DNA from: Synergistales bacterium 54_24
Lineage (GTDB): Bacteria > Synergistota > Synergistia > Synergistales > Thermosynergistaceae
DNA length: 52,614 bases
Assembly: GCA_001508935.1 (NCBI GenBank)
Contig: LGFQ01000002.1
Location: 1 to 52,614, forward strand
Direction: 5' to 3'
Shown: positions 38,955 to 47,504 of the stretch, in pieces
Numbering within the stretch: position 1 is the first letter of the stretch
Layout of the letters: each line of letters opens with the position of its first letter
The notes under the pieces: model-generated
What the model was told of the DNA's origin: nothing
Database searches by the model: none
What the model saw: the letters and a program-made list of their open reading frames with translations, nothing else
Translations under genes and position numbers: made by a program

Positions 38955-39911
38955 ATGAGGCCAAATAGAGTTACGTCGCTATTGGGGGTCGAGTACCCTG
39001 TATTGCAGGGCGGAATGGCTTGGGTTGCCACCGCTGAATTGGCTGCCGCTGTTAGCAACGGAGGCGGTTTGGGCATGATCGGCGCCGGCAATATGCCCCC
39101 TGATGTTTTGGATCAAGAACTGAAGAAGATAAAAGAGCTTACGGATAAGCGGTTCGGCCTGAACATAATGTTGCTCTCCCCTACGGCCGACGATGCCATA
39201 GAGCTAGCCGCTCAGCATCGCGTCCCAGTGGTGACAACTGGTGCGGGAAGTCCTGGTAAGGTGATAGAGCGCCTGAAACCTCTTGGCACGGTCGTCATCC
39301 CCGTCGTGGCATCCGTGGCCCTCGCGCAGAGGGTGGAACGACAAGGGGCTGATGCGGTTGTGGCGGAGGGAACTGAATCCGGCGGGCATGTGGGAGAGAT
39401 GACAACAATGGTATTGGTTCCCTTGGTGGCGGATGCCGTAGAAATTCCAGTCATAGCGGCAGGTGGCATCTCAGACGGTCGCGGTGTAGCTGCCGCCTTC
39501 GCGCTTGGCGCTGAAGGCGTGCAGATGGGGACGCGCTTCGTCTGTGCTGCTGAGAGTACGGTCCATGAAGCTTATAAAAGGGAAATACTGAAGGCGCGTG
39601 ATCGCTCTACAGTTGTGACGGGCTACACTACCGGTCATCCTGTGCGCTGCATAAAGAACAAGCTCACTCAGAAGTTCCAGGAGATGGAGAGGGCCGGTGC
39701 GCTCCCTTCGGATCTGGAAGAGCTCGGAACGGGGAGGCTGAGAGCCGCAGTGAAGGATGGCGATGTGGTCTGGGGGTCTGTGATGGCAGGCCAGAGTGCG
39801 GCGCTGGTGAAATCGATTCAGCCTGCTGCGGAGATCATAAGGGAGATCTTCTCCGAGGCCGAGGACGTTATAAGAAATCTCCAACAGTTGCTCGCGCCGG
39901 TCAAAGCTTGA
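38955..39911 (+). CDS. fabK: FMN-dependent enoyl-ACP reductase II
   Basis: LLGVEYPVLQGGMAWVATAELAAAVSNGGGLGMIGAGNM...VVAEGTESGGHVGEMTTMVLVP...PVIAAGGISDGRGVAAAFALGAEGVQMGTRFV. Confidence 0.94.
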   Translation: MRPNRVTSLLGVEYPVLQGGMAWVATAELAAAVSNGGGLGMIGAGNMPPDVLDQELKKIKELTDKRFGLNIMLLSPTADDAIELAAQHRVPVVTTGAGSPGKVIERLKPLGTVVIPVVASVALAQRVERQGADAVVAEGTESGGHVGEMTTMVLVPLVADAVEIPVIAAGGISDGRGVAAAFALGAEGVQMGTRFVCAAESTVHEAYKREILKARDRSTVVTGYTTGHPVRCIKNKLTQKFQEMERAGALPSDLEELGTGRLRAAVKDGDVVWGSVMAGQSAALVKSIQPAAEIIREIFSEAEDVIRNLQQLLAPVKA

Positions 39912-39927
39912 GCTTGGAGGTGCCGAA

Positions 39928-40878
39928 GTGGCCTACGCTATTATTTTCCCAGGTCAGGGTGCTCAAGAAGTTGGTATGGGAAAGGAGTTCTTTGACGAGT
40001 TCAAAGAAGCCCGTGAGGTCTTAGAATTGGCGGATGAGGTCCTTTCTTTTCGGTTGAGCCGCTTGATTTTCGAGGGGCCAGAAGCTGAACTTCAAAAGAC
40101 TGAGTTTACCCAACCGGCTATCATGGCAGTCAGCATAGCTTCGTTCAACGTCTTCTCCTCTCTGACCCCAGGAGGGGTGTCTCCGCTCTTTGTGGCCGGA
40201 CACAGCCTCGGTGAGTATACGGCTCTGGTTGCAGCTCAGGCGCTTTCCTTAGAGGAGGGGTTGCGGTTGGTTCGCCTTAGGGGGCAGTTGATGCAGGAGG
40301 CTGTGCCCGTAGGCGAAGGCGCAATGGCAGCTATAATAGGGTTAGATGAGAGCGTTATTGTCGAGATTTGTAAGGCAGCCTCAAAAGGCGGCAAGGTCTG
40401 CGAGGTGGCCAATTATAATTCAGCTCAGCAGCTTGTGATTTCTGGCCACGCTGCCGCAGTGGCAGAGGCCATGGAAGCGGCTAAAAAGGCTGGCGCCAAG
40501 AGGGCGGTTCCCTTGAGGGTTAGCGCTCCATTCCATTGTTCTCTTATGCGCCCTGTGGCCGATACGCTCTCACGGGCTTTTGAGGCATGTTCGTGGCGGC
40601 GGCCCATTTGGCCTTTAGTGGCCAACGCTACGGCGACTCCCGTGACAGAAATAGGCGAGATTCAAGATGCCCTTCGCCGTCAGACATACAGCCCCGTCCT
40701 GTGGAGGGATTCGATTCAATTCATGGCGAAATCAGGGGCTTCTGCATTTATCGAAGCGGCCCCCGGCAACATCTTAAGCGGTTTGCTCAGGGGATGTGTC
40801 TCCGGCGTCGAATCTTACAATCTGAAGGATATCAAGAGCTTAGAAAAAACCCTTGATTTCATCAAGGGAGGTCTATAA
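39928..40878 (+). CDS. fabD: malonyl-CoA:ACP transacylase
   Basis: AIIFPGQGAQEVGMGKEFF...QPAIMAVSIA...VAGHSLGEYTALVAAQALS. Confidence 0.96.
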   Translation: MAYAIIFPGQGAQEVGMGKEFFDEFKEAREVLELADEVLSFRLSRLIFEGPEAELQKTEFTQPAIMAVSIASFNVFSSLTPGGVSPLFVAGHSLGEYTALVAAQALSLEEGLRLVRLRGQLMQEAVPVGEGAMAAIIGLDESVIVEICKAASKGGKVCEVANYNSAQQLVISGHAAAVAEAMEAAKKAGAKRAVPLRVSAPFHCSLMRPVADTLSRAFEACSWRRPIWPLVANATATPVTEIGEIQDALRRQTYSPVLWRDSIQFMAKSGASAFIEAAPGNILSGLLRGCVSGVESYNLKDIKSLEKTLDFIKGGL

Positions 40879-40879
40879 A

Positions 40880-41626
40880 ATGACTTCGTCTTGTAAGGTG
40901 GCGCTGGTAACTGGCGCTGGTAAAGGGATCGGGTGTGCTATAGCTTTGGAAATGGCGAGGAAGGGTTATCCTGTTGCCGTAAACTACCGGAGTTCAGCCG
41001 TTGGAGCGCGGGAGGTAGTCGGTCAGATCGGGAAAGAAGGCGGCAGGGCAGAAGCCTTTTGTGCTGATGTCTCCGATCCGAACGAGGTAAAGAGACTCTT
41101 CAAAGACATTGCGCTCGAATTGGGCGAGGTCTCCATTTTGATCAATAACGCTGGTATAACGAAGGATAATCTCCTTTTGCGCATGAAAGATGAGGAATGG
41201 GCCGAAGTGATCTCGGTGAACTTGAACTCTGTCTATTATTGCACGAAAGAGGCGCTTCGCTATATGATAAGGGCGCGCTGGGGCCGCATAGTGAATGTAA
41301 GCTCCGTTACAGCGTTGATGGGCAACCCCGGCCAGGCCAATTACGCCGCTGCCAAGGCGGGGATAATTGGCTTCACCAAGAGTGTGGCTCGCGAAGTGGC
41401 CTCCAGGGGAATAACTGTCAATGCTGTGGCGCCCGGTTTTATATCCACCGATATGACGGCTGCTCTGAGCGACCCGATAAAAGAAGGGCTTTTATCGCGA
41501 GTGCCGTTGGGTCGTCCGGGCGCGCCGGAAGAGGTGGCTAAGGCTGTAGCCTTTTTGGCCTCTGACGACGCCGGCTACATAACCGGACAAATCCTCGCCG
41601 TAGATGGCGGCATGACGATGCACTGA
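40880..41626 (+). CDS. fabG: 3-oxoacyl-ACP reductase
   Basis: [25 protein letters not shown]...[16 protein letters not shown]...[34 protein letters not shown]...[12 protein letters not shown]. Confidence 0.96.
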   Translation: MTSSCKVALVTGAGKGIGCAIALEMARKGYPVAVNYRSSAVGAREVVGQIGKEGGRAEAFCADVSDPNEVKRLFKDIALELGEVSILINNAGITKDNLLLRMKDEEWAEVISVNLNSVYYCTKEALRYMIRARWGRIVNVSSVTALMGNPGQANYAAAKAGIIGFTKSVAREVASRGITVNAVAPGFISTDMTAALSDPIKEGLLSRVPLGRPGAPEEVAKAVAFLASDDAGYITGQILAVDGGMTMH

Positions 41627-41645
41627 GGAAGGGGGTGAATGTTCT

Positions 41646-41897
41646 ATGCAGGCTGATGAGGTTATGAAGCGTCTGAAAGAGATCGTGATGGATCGTTTGG
41701 ATGTGGAGGAGGAGCAGATAAAACCCGAGGCCTCCTTTGTGGAGGATTTGGGCGCCGACTCTTTAGATATCGTGGAGCTGATAATGGGCATCGAGGAGGA
41801 GTTCGATATCGAAATTCCCGACGAGGATGCGGAGAAGCTCACGACTGTCGGCGAGGCTTTTGAGTATGTCAAGGGTAAGTTGGATGTAGAAGAATAG
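41646..41897 (+). CDS. acpP: acyl carrier protein
   Basis: [40 protein letters not shown] (DSL phosphopantetheine site). Confidence 0.97.
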   Translation: MQADEVMKRLKEIVMDRLDVEEEQIKPEASFVEDLGADSLDIVELIMGIEEEFDIEIPDEDAEKLTTVGEAFEYVKGKLDVEE

Positions 41898-41906
41898 AGT
41901 ATACTT

Positions 41907-41946
41907 GAGGTCCCTCTCCGTTTATCGAATTAGAAAGAGGGACCTC
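41907..41946 (+). promoter_or_regulatory. perfect 11-bp stem-loop between acpP and fabF
   Basis: gaggtccctct (41907-41917) / agagggacctc (41936-41946), 18-nt loop, no T-run. Confidence 0.7.
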
Positions 41947-41970
41947 TTCAATTGCGAAGGAGTGACCTCC

Positions 41971-43221
41971 TTGAGGAGAGTTGCGATCACAGGAATAGGC
42001 GTGGTGAGCCCCATCGGCATCGGGAAGGAATCCTATTGGCAGGCGCTCAAAGAGGGTAAAAATGGGGTTGGAATTATCACCCTTTTTGATGCTTCCGAGT
42101 TTCCGGTCAGGATTGCTGCCGAGGTTAAGGATTTTTCCCCGGACAAATGGATGGATCGCAAGGAAGCGCGGCGGAGCGACCGGGTGATCCAGTTTGCCGT
42201 GGCTGCTGCTGACATGGCGATAGAGGACGCCAAACTTGACGTAGGAAGCCTCGATCCTCACAAGTTCGGCGTTTATTTGGGCAGCGGTGAAGGTGGCATT
42301 GCCACGAGCTACGACAATATAAAGGCGCTGGTCGAAAAAGGGCCCTCTCGCGTCAGCCCCTTTTTTATTCCGATGATGATAAGCAATATGCCGGCGGCCT
42401 ATGTGGCGATAAGACATGGAGCTCGCGGTCCCAATCTGTGCGCTGTTACCGCTTGTGCTACCGCGACCCACACGATGGGCGAAGCTTATCACTCGATTAA
42501 GAGAGGCGAAGCCGACGTCATACTTGCCGGCGGCGCCGAGGCCGCCATAACGCCTGTTGGGGTTGCTGGCTTTGCGGCTATGAAGGCTCTCTCCACCCGC
42601 AACGACGCCCCCGAGCGCGCCTCGAGGCCCTTCGATGTCGACCGCGATGGCTTTGTCTTGGGAGAGGGTGCTGGCGTTCTGGTATTTGAAGAGTTGGAGC
42701 ATGCCCTGGCGAGGGGGGCACATATCTATGCGGAACTCGTCGGTTACGGAAATACATGCGACGCCTATCACATCACTGCCCCTGATCCTACCGGCGAAGG
42801 ACCTATTCGGGCCATGGCTTTGGCCGTATTGATGGCAGGCTGGAAGTTGGAGGAGGTCGACCTTATCAACGCCCATGGCACATCTACCCCGCTCAACGAC
42901 GAGATGGAGGCCAAGGCCATTCGAATGCTTTTTGGAGTCCACGCCGATTCCCTATATGTCCATTCTACCAAGTCGATGATCGGCCACGGGTTGGGCGCTG
43001 CCGGGGCGTTAGAGACGATCGCCACCCTGCTCGCCATCGACGAGGGGATCATACATCCCACCATAAATTTGGAGGAACAGGATCCGAATTGCCCGATTCC
43101 CTTGGTGGTTGGACAAGTGAGAGAGGAGAAGGTGTCGAAGGCATTGATGAACAGCTTCGGCTTCGGAGGTCACAACGCAGTTTTGGCTCTGCAGCGCTAT
43201 GAGCGCTCCAAAAATGCTTGA
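41971..43221 (+). CDS. fabF: 3-oxoacyl-ACP synthase II
   Basis: RRVAITGIGVVSPIGIGKESYWQALKEGKNGV...AVTACATATHTMGEAYHSIKRGEADVILAGG...INAHGTSTPLND...HSTKSMIGHGLGAAG; TTG start. Confidence 0.96.
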   Translation: MRRVAITGIGVVSPIGIGKESYWQALKEGKNGVGIITLFDASEFPVRIAAEVKDFSPDKWMDRKEARRSDRVIQFAVAAADMAIEDAKLDVGSLDPHKFGVYLGSGEGGIATSYDNIKALVEKGPSRVSPFFIPMMISNMPAAYVAIRHGARGPNLCAVTACATATHTMGEAYHSIKRGEADVILAGGAEAAITPVGVAGFAAMKALSTRNDAPERASRPFDVDRDGFVLGEGAGVLVFEELEHALARGAHIYAELVGYGNTCDAYHITAPDPTGEGPIRAMALAVLMAGWKLEEVDLINAHGTSTPLNDEMEAKAIRMLFGVHADSLYVHSTKSMIGHGLGAAGALETIATLLAIDEGIIHPTINLEEQDPNCPIPLVVGQVREEKVSKALMNSFGFGGHNAVLALQRYERSKNA

Positions 43222-43246
43222 CTGTGGCCTTTGGAAATGATATAGT
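43218..43246 (+). promoter_or_regulatory. promoter of cold-shock gene
   Basis: TTGACT (overlapping fabF stop) - 17 nt - TATAGT. Confidence 0.7.
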
Positions 43247-43309
43247 AGCGCGGCTTGCGATGGTGCTATCACCTTCGTAAGAAACTAGTAAGTTTTAGGA
43301 GGCAAGGAT

Positions 43310-43510
43310 ATGCGAGGTACTGTCAAGTGGTTTAACGGCACTAAGGGGTATGGTTTCATCACCACAGAAGAGGGCAAGGATGTGTTTGTTCACTATAGCG
43401 CCATCGAGATGCAAGGCTTCAAGACCCTCAACGAAGGTGATAGCGTTGAGTTCGAAGTCGTCCAAGGAGACAAGGGACCTCAGGCAGCGCACGTGCGAAA
43501 GGCTTCTTAG
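43310..43510 (+). CDS. cold-shock protein (CspA family)
   Basis: [62 protein letters not shown]. Confidence 0.97.
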   Translation: MRGTVKWFNGTKGYGFITTEEGKDVFVHYSAIEMQGFKTLNEGDSVEFEVVQGDKGPQAAHVRKAS

Positions 43511-43544
43511 AGAGCCGTTTCTTACGCTTGTATAGCTAAAACAC

Positions 43545-45869
43545 TCAGGATGGCAAGATAGGCGAGGGCGCCCCCCTCGCCTTTATGTTGGCCACGCGAC
43601 CCCAGCGAGTTAACCCTACGGCCACCTGGCCGAAGGATACGCATTCGTCGTTGGGCGGCAGGAAGCGATGCACGAGCGGCAATAGTCCTAACCTTCGCAA
43701 AGAAGAGCAGGTCATAGAAAAAAGCCGCCTGTTTTGCCAAGTGCCGCCCGACAAAGCTACATGTTTAAGGCCAAACATTTCGCTCGCGGTAGAACACGCC
43801 TCGGCGAGTGACTTAGATAGGCCATCGTGAAAAGCAGCCGCTATCTTTGCATGCTCCATGTGGCCGAGCCTTTCTAACGTCCATATCACGGCGGGTCGCC
43901 AGTCGATCACGATGTGTTCGTCTTGAGCCACGACAGAAAAAGGGGCAAATTCTCCAGCCCCGCGAGCTATCGCCTCGAGCTCCATGGCGGCTTGAGCGTC
44001 GTAGGTTATCGCATCGCGCACTCCAAGGATTGCTGCAATTCCATCGAAGAGCCTGCCGCAGGATGTCGTAATGGGAGACGCCTTGGCCGATGCCAATACG
44101 GGGCGCGCCAGTCCTTCCTTCTGAGGCCACAGGCGAGAGGCCCATTTTATGGCTTCGTCTTCACCCAAGGCCGTCGCCATTAAGGACAAAGCGTGGCGCC
44201 AAGGCTCCAGCACAGATCGGTCGCCTCCGAGCAATGGAGTTGGCAAAAGGTGTCCGATTCGGCGGCACGACGACAAGCTTCCCGCCAAAAGCTCACCTCC
44301 CCATACGCTTCCGTCTTCGCCGTATCCCGTGCCGTCCATTATTAGGCCCATGGCCTCTTCGTAGTGCCTGTTCTCCTGCAGACAAGCGGCAAAGTGGGCG
44401 AAATGGTGTTGGACGGGTAGGGAATCCTCTATGCCGGTCAGAGATCGCTTAGCGAGGGAGGTGGAGAGGAACTGGGGATGAAGGTCGTATACGAGGAAAC
44501 GGGGGTGCACATTGTAGAGCGCTATCATATGGCTCAAAACCTCCTCGTATAGGGCTAAGGATGGGAGCTCTTTCATATCGCCGAGGTATTGGCTGGTGAA
44601 GATCAGGTGGCCATGGCTCAGCGAAAATGTGGCCTTCATCTCCGCTCCCGCTCCTAAGATCGGCGGCGCCTCGTCGTCAGCTATGAACGGCTGTGGCACA
44701 TAACCCCTGGCGCGCCTCAAAAAAACGGGCCTGTTGCCAGCCATGGACACTACCGAATCGTCTATCCTCACATAGATGTCCCTGTTATGCATGAGAAAGG
44801 CATCAGCTATGCCTCCTAAGGCCTTCAAGGCTTCTCTGTTTCCCGAAACGAGGGGAGAGTCCGAGATGTTGGCGCTGGTCATGATGAGGACAGGCATGTT
44901 CTTCATAATGAGGTGGTGAATTGGAGTATATGGCAACATTATACCTATCGTATCTTGAGCTGGCGCGACTGCCGGTGAAATCTTTGCGCCCTCTCTTTTA
45001 GTGCATATGACTATGGGCCGGCGGGGCGAAAGCAGCAGTTCGCGCGCTGCCGGCGTGATATGAGCCACGGCCTCCGCTTGGTTTAAATCGACCGTCATGA
45101 TGGCAAAGGGCTTGCTCGGGCGGCGTTTTCTCTCTCTCAATTTTGCGACGACGGCATCTGAGGTGGGGTCGCAGGCGAGATGGTATCCGCCTATGCCCTT
45201 TATCGCCACGATCTTGCCGTTTTTCAGTGCGGCTATGGCAACGTCGATGGCTTCATCTCCTGTGGCAGCGACCTCTCCATCTGGGCCTGCGAGCCAAATT
45301 TTTGGACCACAGGCACGACATGCGTTGGGCTGAGCATGATATCGCCTGTTTTCTGGGTCTTCGTATTCCTCGCTGCAAGCCTCACACATTGGAAAACAGG
45401 CCATGGTCGTTTGGGCTCGGTCGTAAGGGAGCGCCCTTATGATCGTGTATCTGGGACCGCAGTTTGTGCAGTTGATGAAGGGGTAGCGATAGCGCCTGTT
45501 CGACAGATCGTCCATTTCTTTAAGGCAATCGTCACAGGTGGCTATGTCTGGGGGAATGAGGACCTCTTGTCTATCTTGTCGTTCGCTCTGCTCGATAGCG
45601 AAGGAGCGATCGGCTTCCTCTGTTGCGATTTGTTTTCTGCTTTTTATTGTGATCTTTTGTATCGAGGCAATGGCGGGATGCTCGTCTTTTAGCCTCCTCA
45701 GGAACTCCTTTATCCCGTCTTCGCTTCCTTGGACCGTGATCACCACGCCAGAGGAGGTGTTTTTTACCATTCCGGAAAGTCCAAGTTCGTGGGCTAACCT
45801 CGCGACGAAGGGTCTAAACCCGACGCCTTGGACCACGCCGGTGACTAAGATGACAAACTCGTTTATCAT
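43545..45869 (-). CDS. hypF: carbamoyltransferase HypF ([NiFe]-hydrogenase maturation)
   Basis: Acylphosphatase domain (VTGVVQGVGFRPFVARLAHELGLSGMVKN), two zinc-finger repeats (CDDCLKEM...CTNCGPRYT; CEACSEEYEDPENRRYHAQPNACRACGP), YrdC-like domain, Kae1-like domain (VQHHFAHFAACLQEN...LSGGTWQNRRLF). Confidence 0.96.
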   Translation of the reverse strand: MINEFVILVTGVVQGVGFRPFVARLAHELGLSGMVKNTSSGVVITVQGSEDGIKEFLRRLKDEHPAIASIQKITIKSRKQIATEEADRSFAIEQSERQDRQEVLIPPDIATCDDCLKEMDDLSNRRYRYPFINCTNCGPRYTIIRALPYDRAQTTMACFPMCEACSEEYEDPENRRYHAQPNACRACGPKIWLAGPDGEVAATGDEAIDVAIAALKNGKIVAIKGIGGYHLACDPTSDAVVAKLRERKRRPSKPFAIMTVDLNQAEAVAHITPAARELLLSPRRPIVICTKREGAKISPAVAPAQDTIGIMLPYTPIHHLIMKNMPVLIMTSANISDSPLVSGNREALKALGGIADAFLMHNRDIYVRIDDSVVSMAGNRPVFLRRARGYVPQPFIADDEAPPILGAGAEMKATFSLSHGHLIFTSQYLGDMKELPSLALYEEVLSHMIALYNVHPRFLVYDLHPQFLSTSLAKRSLTGIEDSLPVQHHFAHFAACLQENRHYEEAMGLIMDGTGYGEDGSVWGGELLAGSLSSCRRIGHLLPTPLLGGDRSVLEPWRHALSLMATALGEDEAIKWASRLWPQKEGLARPVLASAKASPITTSCGRLFDGIAAILGVRDAITYDAQAAMELEAIARGAGEFAPFSVVAQDEHIVIDWRPAVIWTLERLGHMEHAKIAAAFHDGLSKSLAEACSTASEMFGLKHVALSGGTWQNRRLFSMTCSSLRRLGLLPLVHRFLPPNDECVSFGQVAVGLTRWGRVANIKARGAPSPILPS
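43560..43586 (+). terminator. terminator of csp, located inside the hypF 3' end
   Basis: aggcgaggg...ccctcgcct followed by ttatg. Confidence 0.6.
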
Positions 45870-45939
45870 TGACAAGCCTCCAATCAAGAGGCATTTTAGA
45901 GCAAGCGCCGTTATCTTACAATATGTGGGAGGTGAGACC

Positions 45940-46470
45940 GTGCCCGTCCTTGAAAGAGGTTTAATCCATGTCTATACGGGGGATGGAAAAGGAAAGACGA
46001 CGTGTGCACTCGGTGCGGCTTTGAGGATGGCAGGACATGGCGGCAAGGTCGCCATAGTACAATTTCTCAAGGGTTGGAGTTTCTATGGAGAGATAGCTGG
46101 GCTTTCGTATTTGCCGAACGTGAGGCTTGAAAAGACAGGGAGGGCCGAATTTGTCGACAAGCGTGCCCCGCTCTTGGATGATTTTGCAGAAGCCGAAAGG
46201 GGGTTAACCCTCGCGGAGGGATTTCTTGTGAGCGGGAGTTTCGACATGGTGATAATGGATGAAATAAACGTGGCCATCGACTATGGGCTCATTCCGGCGC
46301 GAAGCGTGGTCGGCGCCTTGAGGCGACGGCAACCGTGGGTGGAGGCGATATTGACGGGCCGCAATGCCCCAGGCGAGTTGATCGCGCTGGCAGATGTGGT
46401 CACCGAGATGAGAGAGATAAAACATCCCTTCAAGAAAGGCCTGGCGTCTCGGATGGGGGTAGACTTTTGA
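45940..46470 (+). CDS. cobO: cob(I)alamin / corrinoid adenosyltransferase (CobO/BtuR type)
   Basis: GLIHVYTGDGKGKTTCALGAALRMAGHGGKVAIVQFLKGW...VIMDEINVAIDYGLI...LTGRNAPGELIALADVVTEMREIKHPF; GTG start chosen over the longer ORF. Confidence 0.94.
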   Translation: MPVLERGLIHVYTGDGKGKTTCALGAALRMAGHGGKVAIVQFLKGWSFYGEIAGLSYLPNVRLEKTGRAEFVDKRAPLLDDFAEAERGLTLAEGFLVSGSFDMVIMDEINVAIDYGLIPARSVVGALRRRQPWVEAILTGRNAPGELIALADVVTEMREIKHPFKKGLASRMGVDF

Positions 46471-47504
46471 TAGCATTGGTCGGCATGAGCGGCGGTGTGG
46501 ATAGCTCCACCGCAGCCTTGCTTCTCAAGGAGGCCGGTTGGGAGGTAATAGGGCTCCACCTAATAATTTCTCCGTGGCAGGAAGAAGCTCGTCGCAGGCT
46601 CGAATATGTAGCCGATATGCTTAAGGTGCCGGTCTTGGAGATCGATGCATCCGATCTCTTCGATGAGTTGATCGTCGGACCGTTCCTGGATGCTTATAGA
46701 AAGGGGTTTACACCCAATCCTTGCGTATTGTGCAACGAGCGGTTGAAGTTTGCCATTCTGACCTCGCAGGCCGAGAAGTTGGGCGCAAAATACGCCGCCA
46801 CCGGACACTATGCGAGTATTATGGAAAAAGACGGAGGTCTCTTCCTGGCCAGGGCGAAGGATCGATCGAAGGACCAAAGTTACGTCCTTTACCGCTTGCC
46901 GCGGTCGTGGCTTTCTATGATCATATTCCCGCTTTCGAGTTGGGACAAGGAAATGGTCCGCCGCAAGGCTGGCGAAGCCTTCGGCGACGTCTTTGATGGC
47001 GTTCGCGAGAGCCGCGATATCTGTTTTATCCAGGAAAAGCTTCCTCGTTTTCTGTCGCGCCGCTTGGGCTGCGAGAGGGGGCCCATCGTCACGAAAGATG
47101 GCACGAAACTCGGCGAACATAAAGGCCTTTTCTGTTACACTGTAGGACAGCGCAAGGGATTGAATTTGAGCGGGGGGCCGTGGTATGTGATGCAATTGGA
47201 CTTGGACCGAAATGCTGTAGTGGTGGGGCGTAAAGAGGATTTAACAGTTAGGCGCATAGTCTGTCGCGATTCCCGCTGGCATGAGGAGCCGAAAGGTGAA
47301 AGGATCTATCTGGCACAGCATCGCTATAGGGCCTCTCCCGTCGAGGCAATGGTTCAAAGGGAGGGTTCAGGTTTTTCGGCAGAAGCCGCAAAAGGTTTTT
47401 TCATGGCCGTTGCCCCGGGGCAATCACTGGTGGTTTACGACCAGACAAGGGTGATCGGTGGCGGTATCATAGAACGGAGTGAAAGGGGTGGGGTAAATAT
47501 ATGA
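46467..47504 (+). CDS. mnmA: tRNA-specific 2-thiouridylase MnmA
   Basis: ALVGMSGGVDSSTAALLLKEAGWEVIG...TPNPCVLCNERLKF...DQSYVLYRL...FYTVGQRKGL-like FCYTVGQRKGLNLSGGPWYV; TTG start overlapping cobO stop. Confidence 0.93.
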   Translation: MIALVGMSGGVDSSTAALLLKEAGWEVIGLHLIISPWQEEARRRLEYVADMLKVPVLEIDASDLFDELIVGPFLDAYRKGFTPNPCVLCNERLKFAILTSQAEKLGAKYAATGHYASIMEKDGGLFLARAKDRSKDQSYVLYRLPRSWLSMIIFPLSSWDKEMVRRKAGEAFGDVFDGVRESRDICFIQEKLPRFLSRRLGCERGPIVTKDGTKLGEHKGLFCYTVGQRKGLNLSGGPWYVMQLDLDRNAVVVGRKEDLTVRRIVCRDSRWHEEPKGERIYLAQHRYRASPVEAMVQREGSGFSAEAAKGFFMAVAPGQSLVVYDQTRVIGGGIIERSERGGVNI

